From Onthophagus taurus (Eukaryota > Arthropoda > Insecta > Coleoptera > Scarabaeidae): a stretch of DNA of 64,000 bases. Location: NCBI RefSeq assembly GCF_036711975.1, contig NC_091971.1, forward strand, positions 19,041,501 to 19,105,500, written 5' to 3'. The translations under genes and the position numbers were made by a program. Shown one piece after another: positions 48,245-59,139 of this stretch; within the stretch, counting starts at the first letter, position 1, and each line of letters starts with the position of its first letter. The notes under the pieces are model-generated. The model saw only the letters and a list, made by a program, of their open reading frames with translations. It had not been told where the DNA came from and made no database searches.

Positions 48245-50745
48245 ACTTAAAAATTCCGTAGCTGTGTACCAATTTTTGAAAAATAAGCCAATTGAAGAGT
48301 ATCTCAAAAACTGATTGACACATCTTCCTGAAATAAACAGCAATTTAAAGTAAATTTATTTAGAATATTTTAAAGATCATTTCTTAGAATCTTCAAATTT
48401 TGGTGTTATGATTTTTTGAATGCAACTCTGCATAACCATAAATGTTGGGGTAATACTAATTAATCTTTTCGTATCTCAAAAACTAATTAAGATATCACCA
48501 TGAAATAAAAAGCAATTTAAAGGAAATTTATTTAGAATTTAATATATTGAAGCCCATTTCTTAGAATCTCAAAATTTATGAGTTATGATTTTTTGAATTC
48601 AACCTTGCATAATCTTAAACATAAATGTTAGGATAATTAATTTTTACGTATCTCATAAACAAATTGAGATATCGTTATGAAATAAACAGCAATTTAAAGC
48701 AAATTTATTTGGAATTTAATATTTTAAAGATCATTTCTTGAACTCTTCAAATTTTGGTGTTATGATTTTTTGAATGCAACTCTGCATAACCATAAATGTT
48801 AGGGTAATACTAATTAATCGTTTCGTATCTCAAAAACTATATAAGATATCACCATGAAATAAAAAGCAATTTAAAGGAAATTTATTTAGAATTTAATGTA
48901 CTGAAGGCCATTTCTTGGAATCTTAAAATTTTTGAGATATGATTTTTTGAACTCAACCTTTCATAATTTTAAACAAATGTTAGGATAATTAATTTTTACG
49001 TATCTCATAAACAAATTGAGACATCGTTATGAAATAAACAGCAATTTAAAGCAAATTTATTTGGAATTTAATATTTTAAAGATCATTTCTTGAACTCTTC
49101 AAATTTTGGTGTTATGATTTTTTGAATGCAACTCTGCATAACCATAAATGTTGGGGTAATACTAATTAATCTTTTCGTATCTCAAAAACTAATTAAGATA
49201 TCACCATGAAATAAAAAGCAATTTAAAGGAAATTTATTTGGAATTTAATATTTTAAAGATCATTTCTTGAAATCTTCAAATTTTGGTGTTATGATTTTTT
49301 GAAGGCATCTCTGCATAACCATAAATGTTAGGGTAATACTAATTAATCTTTTCGTATCTCAAAAACTAATTAAGATATCACCATGAAATAACAAGCAATT
49401 TAAAGGAAATTTATTTAGAATTTAATATATTGAAGCCCATTTTCTGGAGTCTTAAAATTTATGAGTTATGATTTTTTGAATTCAACCTTGCATAATCTTA
49501 AACATAAATATTAGGATAATTAATTTTTACGTATCTCAAAAACAAATCGAGATATCGTTATGAAATAAACAGCAATTTAAAGTAAATTTATTTGGAATTT
49601 AATATTTTAAAGATCATTTCTTGGTATCTTCCAATTTTGCTGTTATGATTTTTTGAATGCAACTCTGCATAACCATAAATGTTAGGGTAATACTAAATAA
49701 TCTTTTCGTATCTCAAAAACTAATTAAGATATTACCATGAAATAAAAAGCAATATAAAGCAAATTTATTTAAAATTCAGTATATTGAAGCACATTTCTTG
49801 GAATCTTAAAATTTTGGTGTTATGATTTTTTGAATGCAACTCTGCATAACCATAAATGTTGGGGTAATACTAATTAATCTTCTCGTATCTCAAAAACTAA
49901 TTAAGATATCACCATGAAATAAAACGCAATTTAAAGGAAATTTATTTGGAATTTAATATATTGAAGCCCATTTCTTGGAATCCTAAAATTTATGAGTTAT
50001 GATTTTTTGAATTCAACCTTGCATAATCTTAAACAGAAATGTTAGGATATTTAATTTTTACGTATCTCAAAAACAAATTGAGATATCGTTATGAAATAAA
50101 CAGCAATTTAAAGTAAATTTATTTGGAATTTAATATTTTAAAGATCATTTCTTGGAATCTTCAAATTTTGGTGTTATGATTTTTTGAATGCAACTCTGTA
50201 TAACCATAAATGTTAGGGCAATACTAATTAATCTTTTCGTATCTCAAAAACTAATTAAGATATCACCATGAAATAAAAAGCAATTTAAAGGAAATTTATT
50301 TAGAATTTAATATATTGAAGCCCATTTCTTGGAATCTTAAAATTTATGAGTTATAATTTTTTGAATTCAACCTTGCATAATCTTAAACATAAATATTAGG
50401 ATAATTAATTTTTACGTATCTCAAAAACAAATTAAGATATCGTTATGAAATAAACAGCAATTTAAAGCAAATTTATTTGGAATTTAATATTTTAAAGATC
50501 ATTTCTTGGAATCTTCAAATTTTGGTGTTATGATTTTTTGAATGCAACTCTGCATAACCATAAATGTTAGGGTAATACTAATTAATCGTTTCGTATCTCA
50601 AAAACTAAATAAGATATCACCATGAAATAAAAAGCAATTTATTTGGAATTGAATATATTGAAGACCAATTCTTGAAATCTTAAACTTTTTGAGTTATGAT
50701 TTTTTCAACTCAACCTTGCATAATCTTTAACATAAATGTTGATAA
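48245..50745 (-). repeat. Dimeric A/B satellite, long array (~14 monomers)
   Basis: GTTATGATTTTTTGAA recurs about every 178 bp; monomers alternate between GAATGCAACTCTGCATAACC (A) and GAATTCAACCTTGCATAATC (B), with the order broken once near 49790 where two A-type monomers are adjacent. Orientation is opposite to 44225-44965. The array ends about 100 bp before the promoter block of gene E. Confidence 0.92.
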
Positions 50746-50840
50746 TTAATAATAATAATTAATAATTAAATTGATAATAATTATTCGATAAGAGATGGAA
50801 TAACAAAAAATTTTAAAATCAAAATAGTCATGTCACGATT

Positions 50841-51034
50841 TTCAAATTTTTCAAAATCAAACAAACTCAACAAACTGTAACATCAATTTTTGGCACAACA
50901 AATTTTTCGGCCCAATTAATTCAAAATTTCAAATTTTAAAGTGTAAAACGCCGTGCGGTTTAAGAAAGATTAAAGAAACAACAAAAAAGAACATAATCGA
51001 TAATCAAGAAAAGTGAAAAAAGAAAGTTCGTAAG
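50841..51034 (+). promoter_or_regulatory. Shared upstream block of the cysteine-rich genes, copy E
   Basis: TTTTCAAAATCAAACAAACT, ACAAACTGTAACATCA, TTTTTGGCACAACAAATTTT, TCGGCCCAATTAATTCAAAA and ACGCCGTGCGGTTTAAG in family order. It starts right after the A/B satellite. Confidence 0.7.
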
Positions 51035-51208
51035 ATGCCCATGAACTCAGCCCCGCCTGCGTCAAAGTGTATCATAAACTGTGGTACACCGACGATCCAT
51101 TCTGTATACGCTTATCCACCTTGCGTGCAACCATGGCATATTTACACCCCGTGCTGTATAAACCCACTACCGGCACCAATAAAATGCACAATGCTGGAAA
51201 AATGTTAA
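51035..51208 (+). CDS. Cysteine-rich family protein E (57 aa, divergent)
   Basis: ATG at 51035 to TAA at 51206: MPMNSAPPASKCIINCGTPT, IHSVYAYPPCVQPWHIYTPC and a CTMLEKC end. It is the nearest relative of protein D (SVYA.PPC.QPWH.Y). Trailer ends GTGTAAATAAAATTG with AATAAA at 51309. The 51358 element begins 44 bp after that signal. No lesion, so probably functional; no known domain. Confidence 0.72.
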   Translation: MPMNSAPPASKCIINCGTPTIHSVYAYPPCVQPWHIYTPCCINPLPAPIKCTMLEKC

Positions 51209-51459
51209 AAAAAAAATGGTAACTAAGTGTGTTGTTTAGTGGAGAAGATTTTCTTGTTAATACTTTTACTGCACGGCACAAATATATAACAAAATATTTT
51301 TTTGTGTAAATAAAATTGAATACGCACAAATTATTGGCTTTTTATTATTACATTATACAGTAAAACCTCGATGTAACGGATTAATATGGGGAAAAGAGTG
51401 TCGACACTCCCAAGTTAATGCAACACTCGAGAATTGGAGTGTCATAACAAAACTAAGCA

Positions 51460-54400
51460 AAAATGTTGTAGCAAAATTCATTGTTAACCATATTGCTCTC
51501 TTACATTTTGGCTCTCTCATGCATAGACACTGGAAGTATACGAAAATATGAAAATTAGATGAATTGTTGCTTTCTCAAGTTATCAATGGTAACACTTTGA
51601 AATCGGAGCAGGTTATAAAAAAGCTTTTACAAAAAAGTTGTAGCAAATTTTATTCTTAACAATATTGCTCTCTTGTAATTTTGCTCTTAGATGCGTCAGT
51701 ATCAAGAAAAATATAAAAATATGAAAATTTGATCAATTCGCTGAATTTTCCAAGTTGTTGATGGCAATACTGGGGAATCTGAGTATATTACAAAAAACAT
51801 TTTAGAACAAAAGCTATGTCAAATTTTATTCTTAACGATATTGCTTTCTTGCACTTTTGCTCTTAGATTCATAGATGCGTCAATATCAAGAAAAATATAA
51901 AAATTTGATCAATTCGCTATATTTCCAAGTTGTTGATGGCAACACTGGGAAATAGGAGTATACTACAAAAAAAAATGTTAGAAAAAAAGTTGTAGCAAAT
52001 CGTTCTTAACAATATTGTTCTTTAACACTTTTGCTCTTAGAGGCGTCAATATCGAGAAAAATACGAAAATATGAAAATTTGATGAATTTATTGCTTTTTC
52101 AAGTTATCAATGGTAACACTTTGGAAGCAGTGCAGGTTATAAAAAAACTTTTACAACAAAAATTGGAGCAAATTTTATTCTTAACAATACTGTTCTTTTA
52201 CACTTTTGCTCTTATTGTTAGATGCGTCAAAATGGAGAAAAATACGACAATATGAAAATTGTATGACTTTGTTGTTTTTTCAAGTTATCAATGGTAACAC
52301 TTTGGAATCGGATCAGGTTATAAAAAAACTTTTACAACAAAAATTGGAGCAAATTTTATTCTTAACAATATTGTTCTGTTACACTTTTGCTCTTAGATGC
52401 GTCGAAATCGAGAAAAATATGAAAATTTGATGAATTTGTTGTTTTTTAAAGTTATCAATGGTAACACTTTGGAATCGGAGCTGGTTATAAAAACACTTTT
52501 ACAACAAAAGTTGTAGCAAATTTTATTCTTAACAATATTGTTCTCTTACACTTTTGCTCTTAGAGGCGTCAATATCGAGAAAAATACGAAAATTTGATGA
52601 ATTTGTTGCTTTTTCAAGTTATCAATGGTAACACTGAGGAATTGGAGCAAGTTAAAAAAAAGCTTTTACAACAAAAGGTGGAGCAAATTTTATTCTTAAC
52701 AATATTATTCGTTTACACTTTTGCTCTTAGATGCGTCAAAATCGAGAAAAATACGAAAATATGAAATCTTGATGAACTTGTGCTTTTTTATAAAAAACTT
52801 TTACAACTAAAGTTGTTGCAAATTTTATTCTTAACAATATTGTTCTTTAACACTTTTGCTCTTAGACGCGTCAAAATCGAGAAAAATACGAAAATATGAA
52901 AATTTGATGAATTTGTTGCTTTTTCAAGTTATCAATGGTAACTTGGAATCGGAGCAGGTTATAAAATAACTTTCACAACAAAAGTTATAGTAAATTTTAT
53001 TAACAATATTGTTCTTTTACACTTTTGCTCTTATTGTTAGATGCGTCAAAATGGAGAAAAATACGACAATATGAAAGTTTAATGAATTTGTTGCTTTTTC
53101 AAGTTATCAATGGTAACACTTTGGAATCGGAGCAGGTTATAAAAAAACTTTTACAACAAAAGTTGTAGCAAATTTTATTCTTAACAATATTGTTCTTTAG
53201 CACTTTTGCTCTTAGATGCGTCAAAATCGAGAAAAATACGAAAATATGAAAATTTGATGAATTTATTGCTTTTTCAAGTTATCAATGGTAACACTTTGAA
53301 ATCGGAGCAGGTTATAAAAAAGCTTTTACAACAAAAGTTGTAGCGAATTTTATTCTTAACAATACTGTTCTTTTACACTTTTGCTCTTAGATGCGTCAAA
53401 ATCGAGAAAAATACGAAAATATGAAAATTTGATGAATTTGTTGCTTTTTCAAGTTATCAATGGTAACACTTTGAAATCGGAGTAGGTTATAAAAAAACTT
53501 TTACAACAAAAGTTGTAGCAAATTTTATTCTTAACAATATTGTTCTTTAACACTTTTGCTCTTAGATGCATCAGAATTGAGAAAAATACGAAAATATAAA
53601 AATTTGATGAATTTGTTGCTTTTTCAAGTTATCAATGGTAACACTTTGGAATCGGAGCAGGTTATAAAATAACTTTCACAACAAAAGTTATAGTAAATTT
53701 TATTAACAATATTGTTCTTTTACACTTTTGCTCTTATTGTTAGATGCGTCAAAATGGAGAAAATGAAAATTTAATGAATTTGTTGCTTTTTCAAGTTATC
53801 AATGGTAACACTTTGGAATCGGAGCAGGTTATAAGAAAGCCTTTACAACAAAAGTTGTAGCAAATTTTATTCTTAACAATATTGTTCGTTAACACTTTTG
53901 CTCTTAGATGCGTCAAAATCGAGAAAAATACGAAAATATGAAAATTTGATGAATTTGTTGCTATTTCAAGTTATCAATGGTAACACTTTGAAATCGGAGC
54001 AGGTTATAAAAAAGCTTTTACAACAAAAGTTGTAGCGAATTTTATTCTTAACAATATTGTTCTTTTACACTTTTGCTCTTAGATGCGTCAAAATCGAGAA
54101 AAATACGAAAATATGAAAATTTGATGAATTTGTTGCTTTTTCAAGTTATCAATGGTAACACTTTGGAATCGGAGCAGATTATAAAAAGACTTTTACAACA
54201 AAAATTGTAGCAAATTTTATTCTTAACAATATTGTTCTTTTACACTTTTGCTCTTAGATGCGTCAGAATTGAGAAAAATACAAAAATATAAAAATTTGAT
54301 GAATTTGTTGCTTTTTCAAGTTATCAATGGTAACACTTTGGAATCGGAGCAGGTTATAAAAAAACTTTTACAACAAAAGTTGTAGCAAATTTTATTCTTA

Positions 54401-54790
54401 ACAATATTGTTCTTTTACACTTTTGCTCTTAGATGCGTCGAAATCGAGGAAAATACGAAAATATGAAAATTTGATGAATTTGTTGCTTTTTCAAGTTATC
54501 AATGGTAACACTTTGGAAACGGAGCGGGTTATAAAAAACCTTTTAGAACAAAAGTTGTTGCAAATTTTATTCTTAACAATATTACTCTCTTGCACTTTTG
54601 CTCTTAGATGCATCAATGTTAAGAAAAACACAAAAATATGAAAATTTGATGAATTCACTGTATTTTCAAAGTTGGGGGTAACACTGAGGAATCTGAGTAT
54701 ATTACAAAAAAACATTTTAGAGCAAGAGCTGTGTCAAATTTTATTCTTAACGATATTGCATTCTTCCACTTTTGCTCTTAGATTCATATA
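51460..54790 (+). repeat. 174-bp satellite array, ~19 units
   Basis: The unit reads CTCTTAGATGCGTCAAAATC … CAAGTTATCAATGGTAACAC … GAATCGGAGCAGGTTATAAA … TTGTAGCAAATTTTATTCTT. Central units (52900-54400) are nearly identical while units at both edges are diverged or deleted, the pattern of unequal exchange. Short frames over it (52031, 52206, 54423) are by-products of the repeat. Confidence 0.92.
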
Positions 54791-54794
54791 TATC

Positions 54795-55370
54795 GAGAAA
54801 ACTCCCAAGTAGATAATAGTTTCTCCCAGCAGTATTTAGTCTTCTCCAAGTAGTAAGTAGTCTTATGGAAACAGTATCTCATCTTTCCAATCAGTTTGTA
54901 GTTGTTTGTTAGCACTATCTAGTCTTCTCCAAGCAGATAATAATCTTTTCCACCAGTATCTAGCATTTTGGAAGCAGTAGGTACCTTTTTTAGAGAGCGT
55001 ATCTCTTCTTTCCAAGTAGTTATTAGTCTTTTCCACCAGTATCTAACATTCTGGAAGAAGTAGGTAGCTTTTTGGAAAGCATATCTCTTTTCCAAACAAT
55101 TATTAAAGACTTTGAAAGCAATAAGTAGTCTTGGAAGCAGTATTCCGCCTATCCAAGTAGGTCAAAACCTTTAACAGCAGTGTTTAGCGTTCTGGAAGCA
55201 ATAGGTATTGTTTTGAAAACAGTATCTTTTAGTAGTCTTTTCCAAGTAAGTTGTGGCTTTTTCTGCAATATCTAGCATTCTGGCAGTATTTAATCTTCTG
55301 GTAGCAATAATTAGTCTTTTGCCAACAGTATCTAGTATTCAGGAACTTCAGGTATAGATTTTAGATTATC
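54795..55370 (+). repeat. Degenerate short tandem repeat, ~80-100 bp
   Basis: Phrases TTCCACCAGTATCTAGCATT, CTGGAAGCAGTAGGTA and TTTCCAAGTAGTTATTAGTC recur many times with much variation (e.g. CCACCAGTATCTA at 54952 and 55035). Lies inside the 51358 element beside the 174-bp satellite. Confidence 0.7.
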
Positions 55371-56020
55371 TTTAGTTTGTAGATGGTAAACAACGACATT
55401 TTAGTCGTTTTGCGGCGAAAACCTAGAAACAACCGTATTTCACTCGAAAATTGTCGATTTTTAAGCGACATGATGATTCTTGAATTATACCAAAACATGC
55501 ATAAAAACAGACAACTTTAGATACATCGAAAAACGGCTACGTACATTCCTAGAGTAAGATGATACTAACTAAAAGAATTTTTTTTTGATCCATTGATAAA
55601 TATGGGAGTTATCATGCGCCGATTGGAAATGTACTTTAACGCACCGAGAGCGTTACAAAAATGAAGTTTTCGACAGAAAAACGTTTTCTGCCAATGGATT
55701 TTCTTTCAAGACAGTCTAAAATACAATTTAAGCGAATCCGTTCTAACAAGTTTCATTATATCGAAGTTTTACTGTATTAAGAAATTATATTAGCATTCTA
55801 AATTAATTAAATAATTTTAATAAAATAAAATTAACCTATTTTTTTATGCAAATAAAACTACGTTCCTCAGCCACATTGTCAGAATATTTATTATCACAAA
55901 ATTATTTTATAGCACTTAAGATTAGGTGTTTGTTTTGATAGAAGTAATAATGAAAGTCCTTGAGAGAATGTAGCGAACGTTTCTGAATTCAGTTTTATTC
56001 AAGTGCTCCATTAAACAGTT
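55371..56020. other. Spacer including the right end of the 51358 element and the IUNH promoter side
   Basis: 55371-55774 is single-copy sequence within the element, without coding signal. 55777-56020 is AT-rich and precedes the nucleoside hydrolase start; no promoter element is clear. Confidence 0.35.
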
Positions 56021-56034
56021 ACAATTTGAACAAA

Positions 56035-57080
56035 ATGAAGCGTATAATATTAGATTGTGACGTCGGCACCGACGATGCCCTAGCTCTTTTAATACTTCTA
56101 AAAGCAGACCAAGAAAAACTGGTTAAAATCGAAGCCATTTGCTGTAGTATGGGAAACACTTCGATTGAAAACGTTTGCATAAACGTCATGAGACTTTTAC
56201 AAATAACAAAACGCACAGATGTAAACTTTGATAGTAAATTTAGTTTTATGTATAAACATATTTTCGTAGATCCCTGTTTATCGAGGAGTTAAAGATGAAT
56301 TAATAAAACACGCCAAATTAAAAACAAATTTTCATGGTAATGATGGTTTTGGGGATCTTTCAGTTGATGTGGAACCCAATTTAGATTTAATTAAATCCGA
56401 ACCAAGTCCAATTGGGATGTATTCAATTGCGAAAAAATTAAATGGAGATGTTTCTTTAATGGTTTTAGGACCATTAACAAACCCAGCATTAACAATTTCC
56501 TAGTTATTTCCCGATTTTACAGAATTACTTCATGAAATTTTAATAATGGGTGGAAATTACAAAGGTTAGAAAATGATTTAAACAAATTAAATCAATTAAA
56601 TTTTTTAATTTAGCCATTGGAAATATAACGAAAACTGCGGAATATAATTTTCACGTTGATCCAGAAGCTGCTCATATAGTTTTAAATGATTCAAAATGTC
56701 CCATCACGATATTACCCTGGGAAACTTGTCTAAAACCCAAAATAACGTTTGATTGGAGATGGAACGTATTTGGAAAGATTAATTTAAGGCCAATTCAACT
56801 TTTAACAGAAGCTGAAAGGAATATTTATACCCATAAAAAAGATTTTGAATATTGGTTACCTTGTGATGCATTTTTAGCAGCTGCTTTTGTGAACACTGCA
56901 TGTCTTCAATTAACCAAGTCATTTCATGCAACTGTAGAATTACATGGATATGAAACAAGGGGCCAATTAATTTTAGATCATAATAAAAATGAAAAAGATA
57001 ATGTTGTGATTATTACGAAAATTAATGAAAATGTTTTTAAAAATGTCTTGATGAATCTGTCAACATTAAATATTCTTTAA
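56035..57080 (+). CDS. Inosine-uridine preferring nucleoside hydrolase, one in-frame TAG
   Basis: Exons 56035-56220, 56270-56564 and 56614-57080, with two 49-bp introns (GTAAAC…TTCGTAG and GTTAGA…ATTTAG), give 315 codons, the family's normal length. The enzyme hydrolyses the N-glycosidic bond of ribonucleosides in purine and pyrimidine salvage. Seen in order: IILDCDVGTDDALALL (Ca-binding DxDxxxDD), AICCSMGNTSIENVC, the VYRGV strand, FHGNDGFGDL, LMVLGPLTNPAL, EILIMGGN, TAEYNFHVDPEAAHIV, PWETC and WLPCDAFLAAAF. A TAG at 56501-56503 replaces a residue between TIS and LFPDF, where the family is variable. All else is intact, so this is a recent nonsense mutation, a polymorphism or a sequence error. 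The tail is convergent with the BBLN gene 113 bp away. Confidence 0.88.
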
Positions 57081-57193
57081 AATATATTTTAATTCAATCA
57101 ACAACACATTTATAACAAATAAAATACTGTTGAAAAACGCAGTAGGAATGATTAAGGCTATAAACTACAAACACACCAAAATTTAACATATTT

Positions 57194-57531
57194 CTATTCA
57201 TTTTTACTACTATCCTTTGTAGTTCCAGTCTGTTCTTGCATTTGCTTTCTAACAGCTCGATTAGCTTCAAGTAATTCTAACAACTGGGCATGGATATCAT
57301 CGTTTTTTTGCTCCATATCATCCAACGCCGAGCTTAACTCATCCAATTGACTATTTATCGAATTAAACTCTTAAAACGAAATTAAGTTATTAATCACTCA
57401 TTCATTAATAAGAAAGATTTCGTACCTTCTTCCGTCATATCTTCGTAATCCTCATCCATTTCTTCATCTTCAATCGTATTTTCCTCACCGTTATTTTCAG
57501 TTTCTTTTGGATGCATTTCTTGAGTTACCAT
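57194..57531 (-). CDS. BBLN: UPF0184 / bublin coiled-coil protein (BBLN, C9orf16 homologue)
   Basis: Two exons on the - strand, 57531-57426 and 57369-57194, join over a 56-bp intron (GTACGA…TTTTAAG) into 93 aa. The first exon gives an acidic N-terminus (NGEENTIEDEEMDEDYEDMT). The second gives FNSINSQLDELSSALDDMEQ and KNDDIHAQLLELLEANRAVR, a heptad coiled coil matching the conserved UPF0184 core ('INSMLDQINSCLDHLEEKND…LQELLESNR'). Bublin is linked to intermediate-filament organisation in worm intestine; its insect role is not established. The start is the only ATG before the acidic stretch. It overlaps no other gene and converges on the nucleoside hydrolase. Confidence 0.88.
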
Positions 57532-57539
57532 TTGGAGAG

Positions 57540-58855
57540 TGTTTATATTTTAAACGTCAAAATCATATGATTGAAGTAGTTATTTATGGATTTTATTGTT
57601 GGTACTACTTATCTTTTTCTTTTAAAATGTTATTTTTAAATAATAATTTGAAAAAAAATGTTTAATAAAAACTTATGTTTAATATATTACGACCTAAATA
57701 AGTAATTTTAAAATAAATAGATTAACAAATAAATTACTTATTAATTTTGCACCAGCGCCATCTTTTGTTGGATAGCTGTTTCAAATAACAATATTTAAAT
57801 TAAATAAATATTCAAAATTGTTTTCGTATATTAGCTAGTTTTAACTAATTAGTTGTTATTGCGTTGTAAAAATTGTGTTGTACATGTTTCGCAACCTAAC
57901 CTAACTTTTTCAAGGATTATTTAACTCGTCCAAAAACTAGAAATTTTAGGTAAGACTGTACGTCTTTGACGCGGAAATAATCTAAAATGATGATTCAAAT
58001 GGCGATTAAATTAAATTTTATGTAAAATAAATCAACTTACAAATATTTTTAAATTGACATAAAAAAGTTAGGTTATGTCTGAAACTTCATTCCGAGATAA
58101 AAATCGTTGCGTGTCGTCTAAAATCGGTTTAAGCAAACGTTAGGATGTTCAAAAATGTCTTTAAACGTTTCTTTTGGATGAATCGCGCCTTTTTTTTGTA
58201 AAAATTCATAATTTTTGTTACGAAATTTCTCTAAATGTCAAAAATTTATTATTACGATAAATATGGAGAATAACTACGAGATGGGGGTAACAAAAAAAAT
58301 TTAATTAATAAATTTAAAATAATTCATAAAAATTTAATAAAAACTATGTTTATATTTAAAAAAAAATCGATAATTTTCGATTTAATTAAGCGTTAATATA
58401 ACAAAAATTTAATAAAAAGTTATTATAAAAAAATTAATTAATGTTTATAAATTTCACTAGATGGCGCTACCTCCTACGCGTCTTTTTCAAGTGACACTTT
58501 TTGACGTTTCATTAAAAAAAATTTATTTAACTCATTTTGCTAAAATTTCTAGTTTTAGTTTTATTTCTTATTACATCGGCAGAAAAGTGTACGAAAATGT
58601 TGTGAATAAAATCATTCTTTGTTTAAAAGTTTTTGACATGCCGTTACCATGGTGATTTATTTCATTTTGACGTTTGTGTCAAAGTTTGAGGTTATGTTTT
58701 TATTTTTTTTAATATTAGTAAGTTTAGGTCAACATTAACAATATTTACAGTTACTTACTATAATTTACGCTGCTTATGTATACTATTGGTGAATAAATCT
58801 TGTGGTAGTTTTCTTTTAAGTCGGACGTGGATGTTTTTCTGTCCTAAGGCATAAT
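57540..58855. other. AT-rich intergenic region upstream of BBLN
   Basis: Holds the presumed BBLN promoter (57532-57900) and further AT-rich sequence. AGTTTTAGTTTTATTTC at about 58550 belongs to the dispersed CTAGTTTTAGTT repeat. The + frame at 58461-58655 looks accidental. Confidence 0.4.
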
Positions 58856-58911
58856 GTGTTACTATTTCACTCCTCTTCTTAAGGTCACCTGTCCCTTACA
58901 TTCTTCAACTA

Positions 58912-59139
58912 CTAGCATTTTCTCCTCCCTGGCCCCCTATTTCTTTCAAGCTTCATGTTGTATTTTTTCCCTCTATAAATATGCCCTAGATAACTTGTTT
59001 TCCGGGATTTTATCATATTTAAGAGTTCTCTGTCAGTTTCCATCTTTCTTAAGACCTCATCATTGGTAACGTGCTCCTCCCAAGCGATCTTCAACATTCT
59101 TCGGAAAACCCACATTTCAAAAAGTTTTATCCGCCTCAT
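58912..59139 (-). pseudogene. Retrotransposon C-terminal region
   Basis: Open 75-codon piece: IKLFEMWVFRRMLKIAWEEH, VTNDEVLRKMETDRELLNMI and YLGHIYRGKKY…RGPGRRKC. It is the familiar tail of RTE/I-like endonuclease-reverse transcriptases found throughout insect and vertebrate databases. Stops on both sides. Confidence 0.75.

Larger units (their letters stand above)
51358..55774. mobile_element. Pogo-type terminal-repeat element filled with satellite
   Basis: Ends CAGTAAAACCTCGATGTAAC (51358) and ATATCGAAGTTTTACTG (to 55774) are inverted and flanked by TA (51356-51357, 55775-55776). Such ends belong to pogo/Tigger elements. No transposase is inside: most of the 4.4 kb is a 174-bp tandem satellite, then a second, shorter repeat, then about 400 bp of unique sequence. 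Confidence 0.7.

Noticed and set aside
52031..54715. Several ~72-75-codon frames beginning MLLLDAS or similar
   Set aside because: They are translations of the 174-bp satellite unit, repeated with the array, and have no protein-like features.
57891..57903. AACCTAACCTAAC resembling the insect telomere repeat TTAGG
   Set aside because: Only two and a half units, in ordinary intergenic DNA next to a gene; short chance matches of this kind are common.
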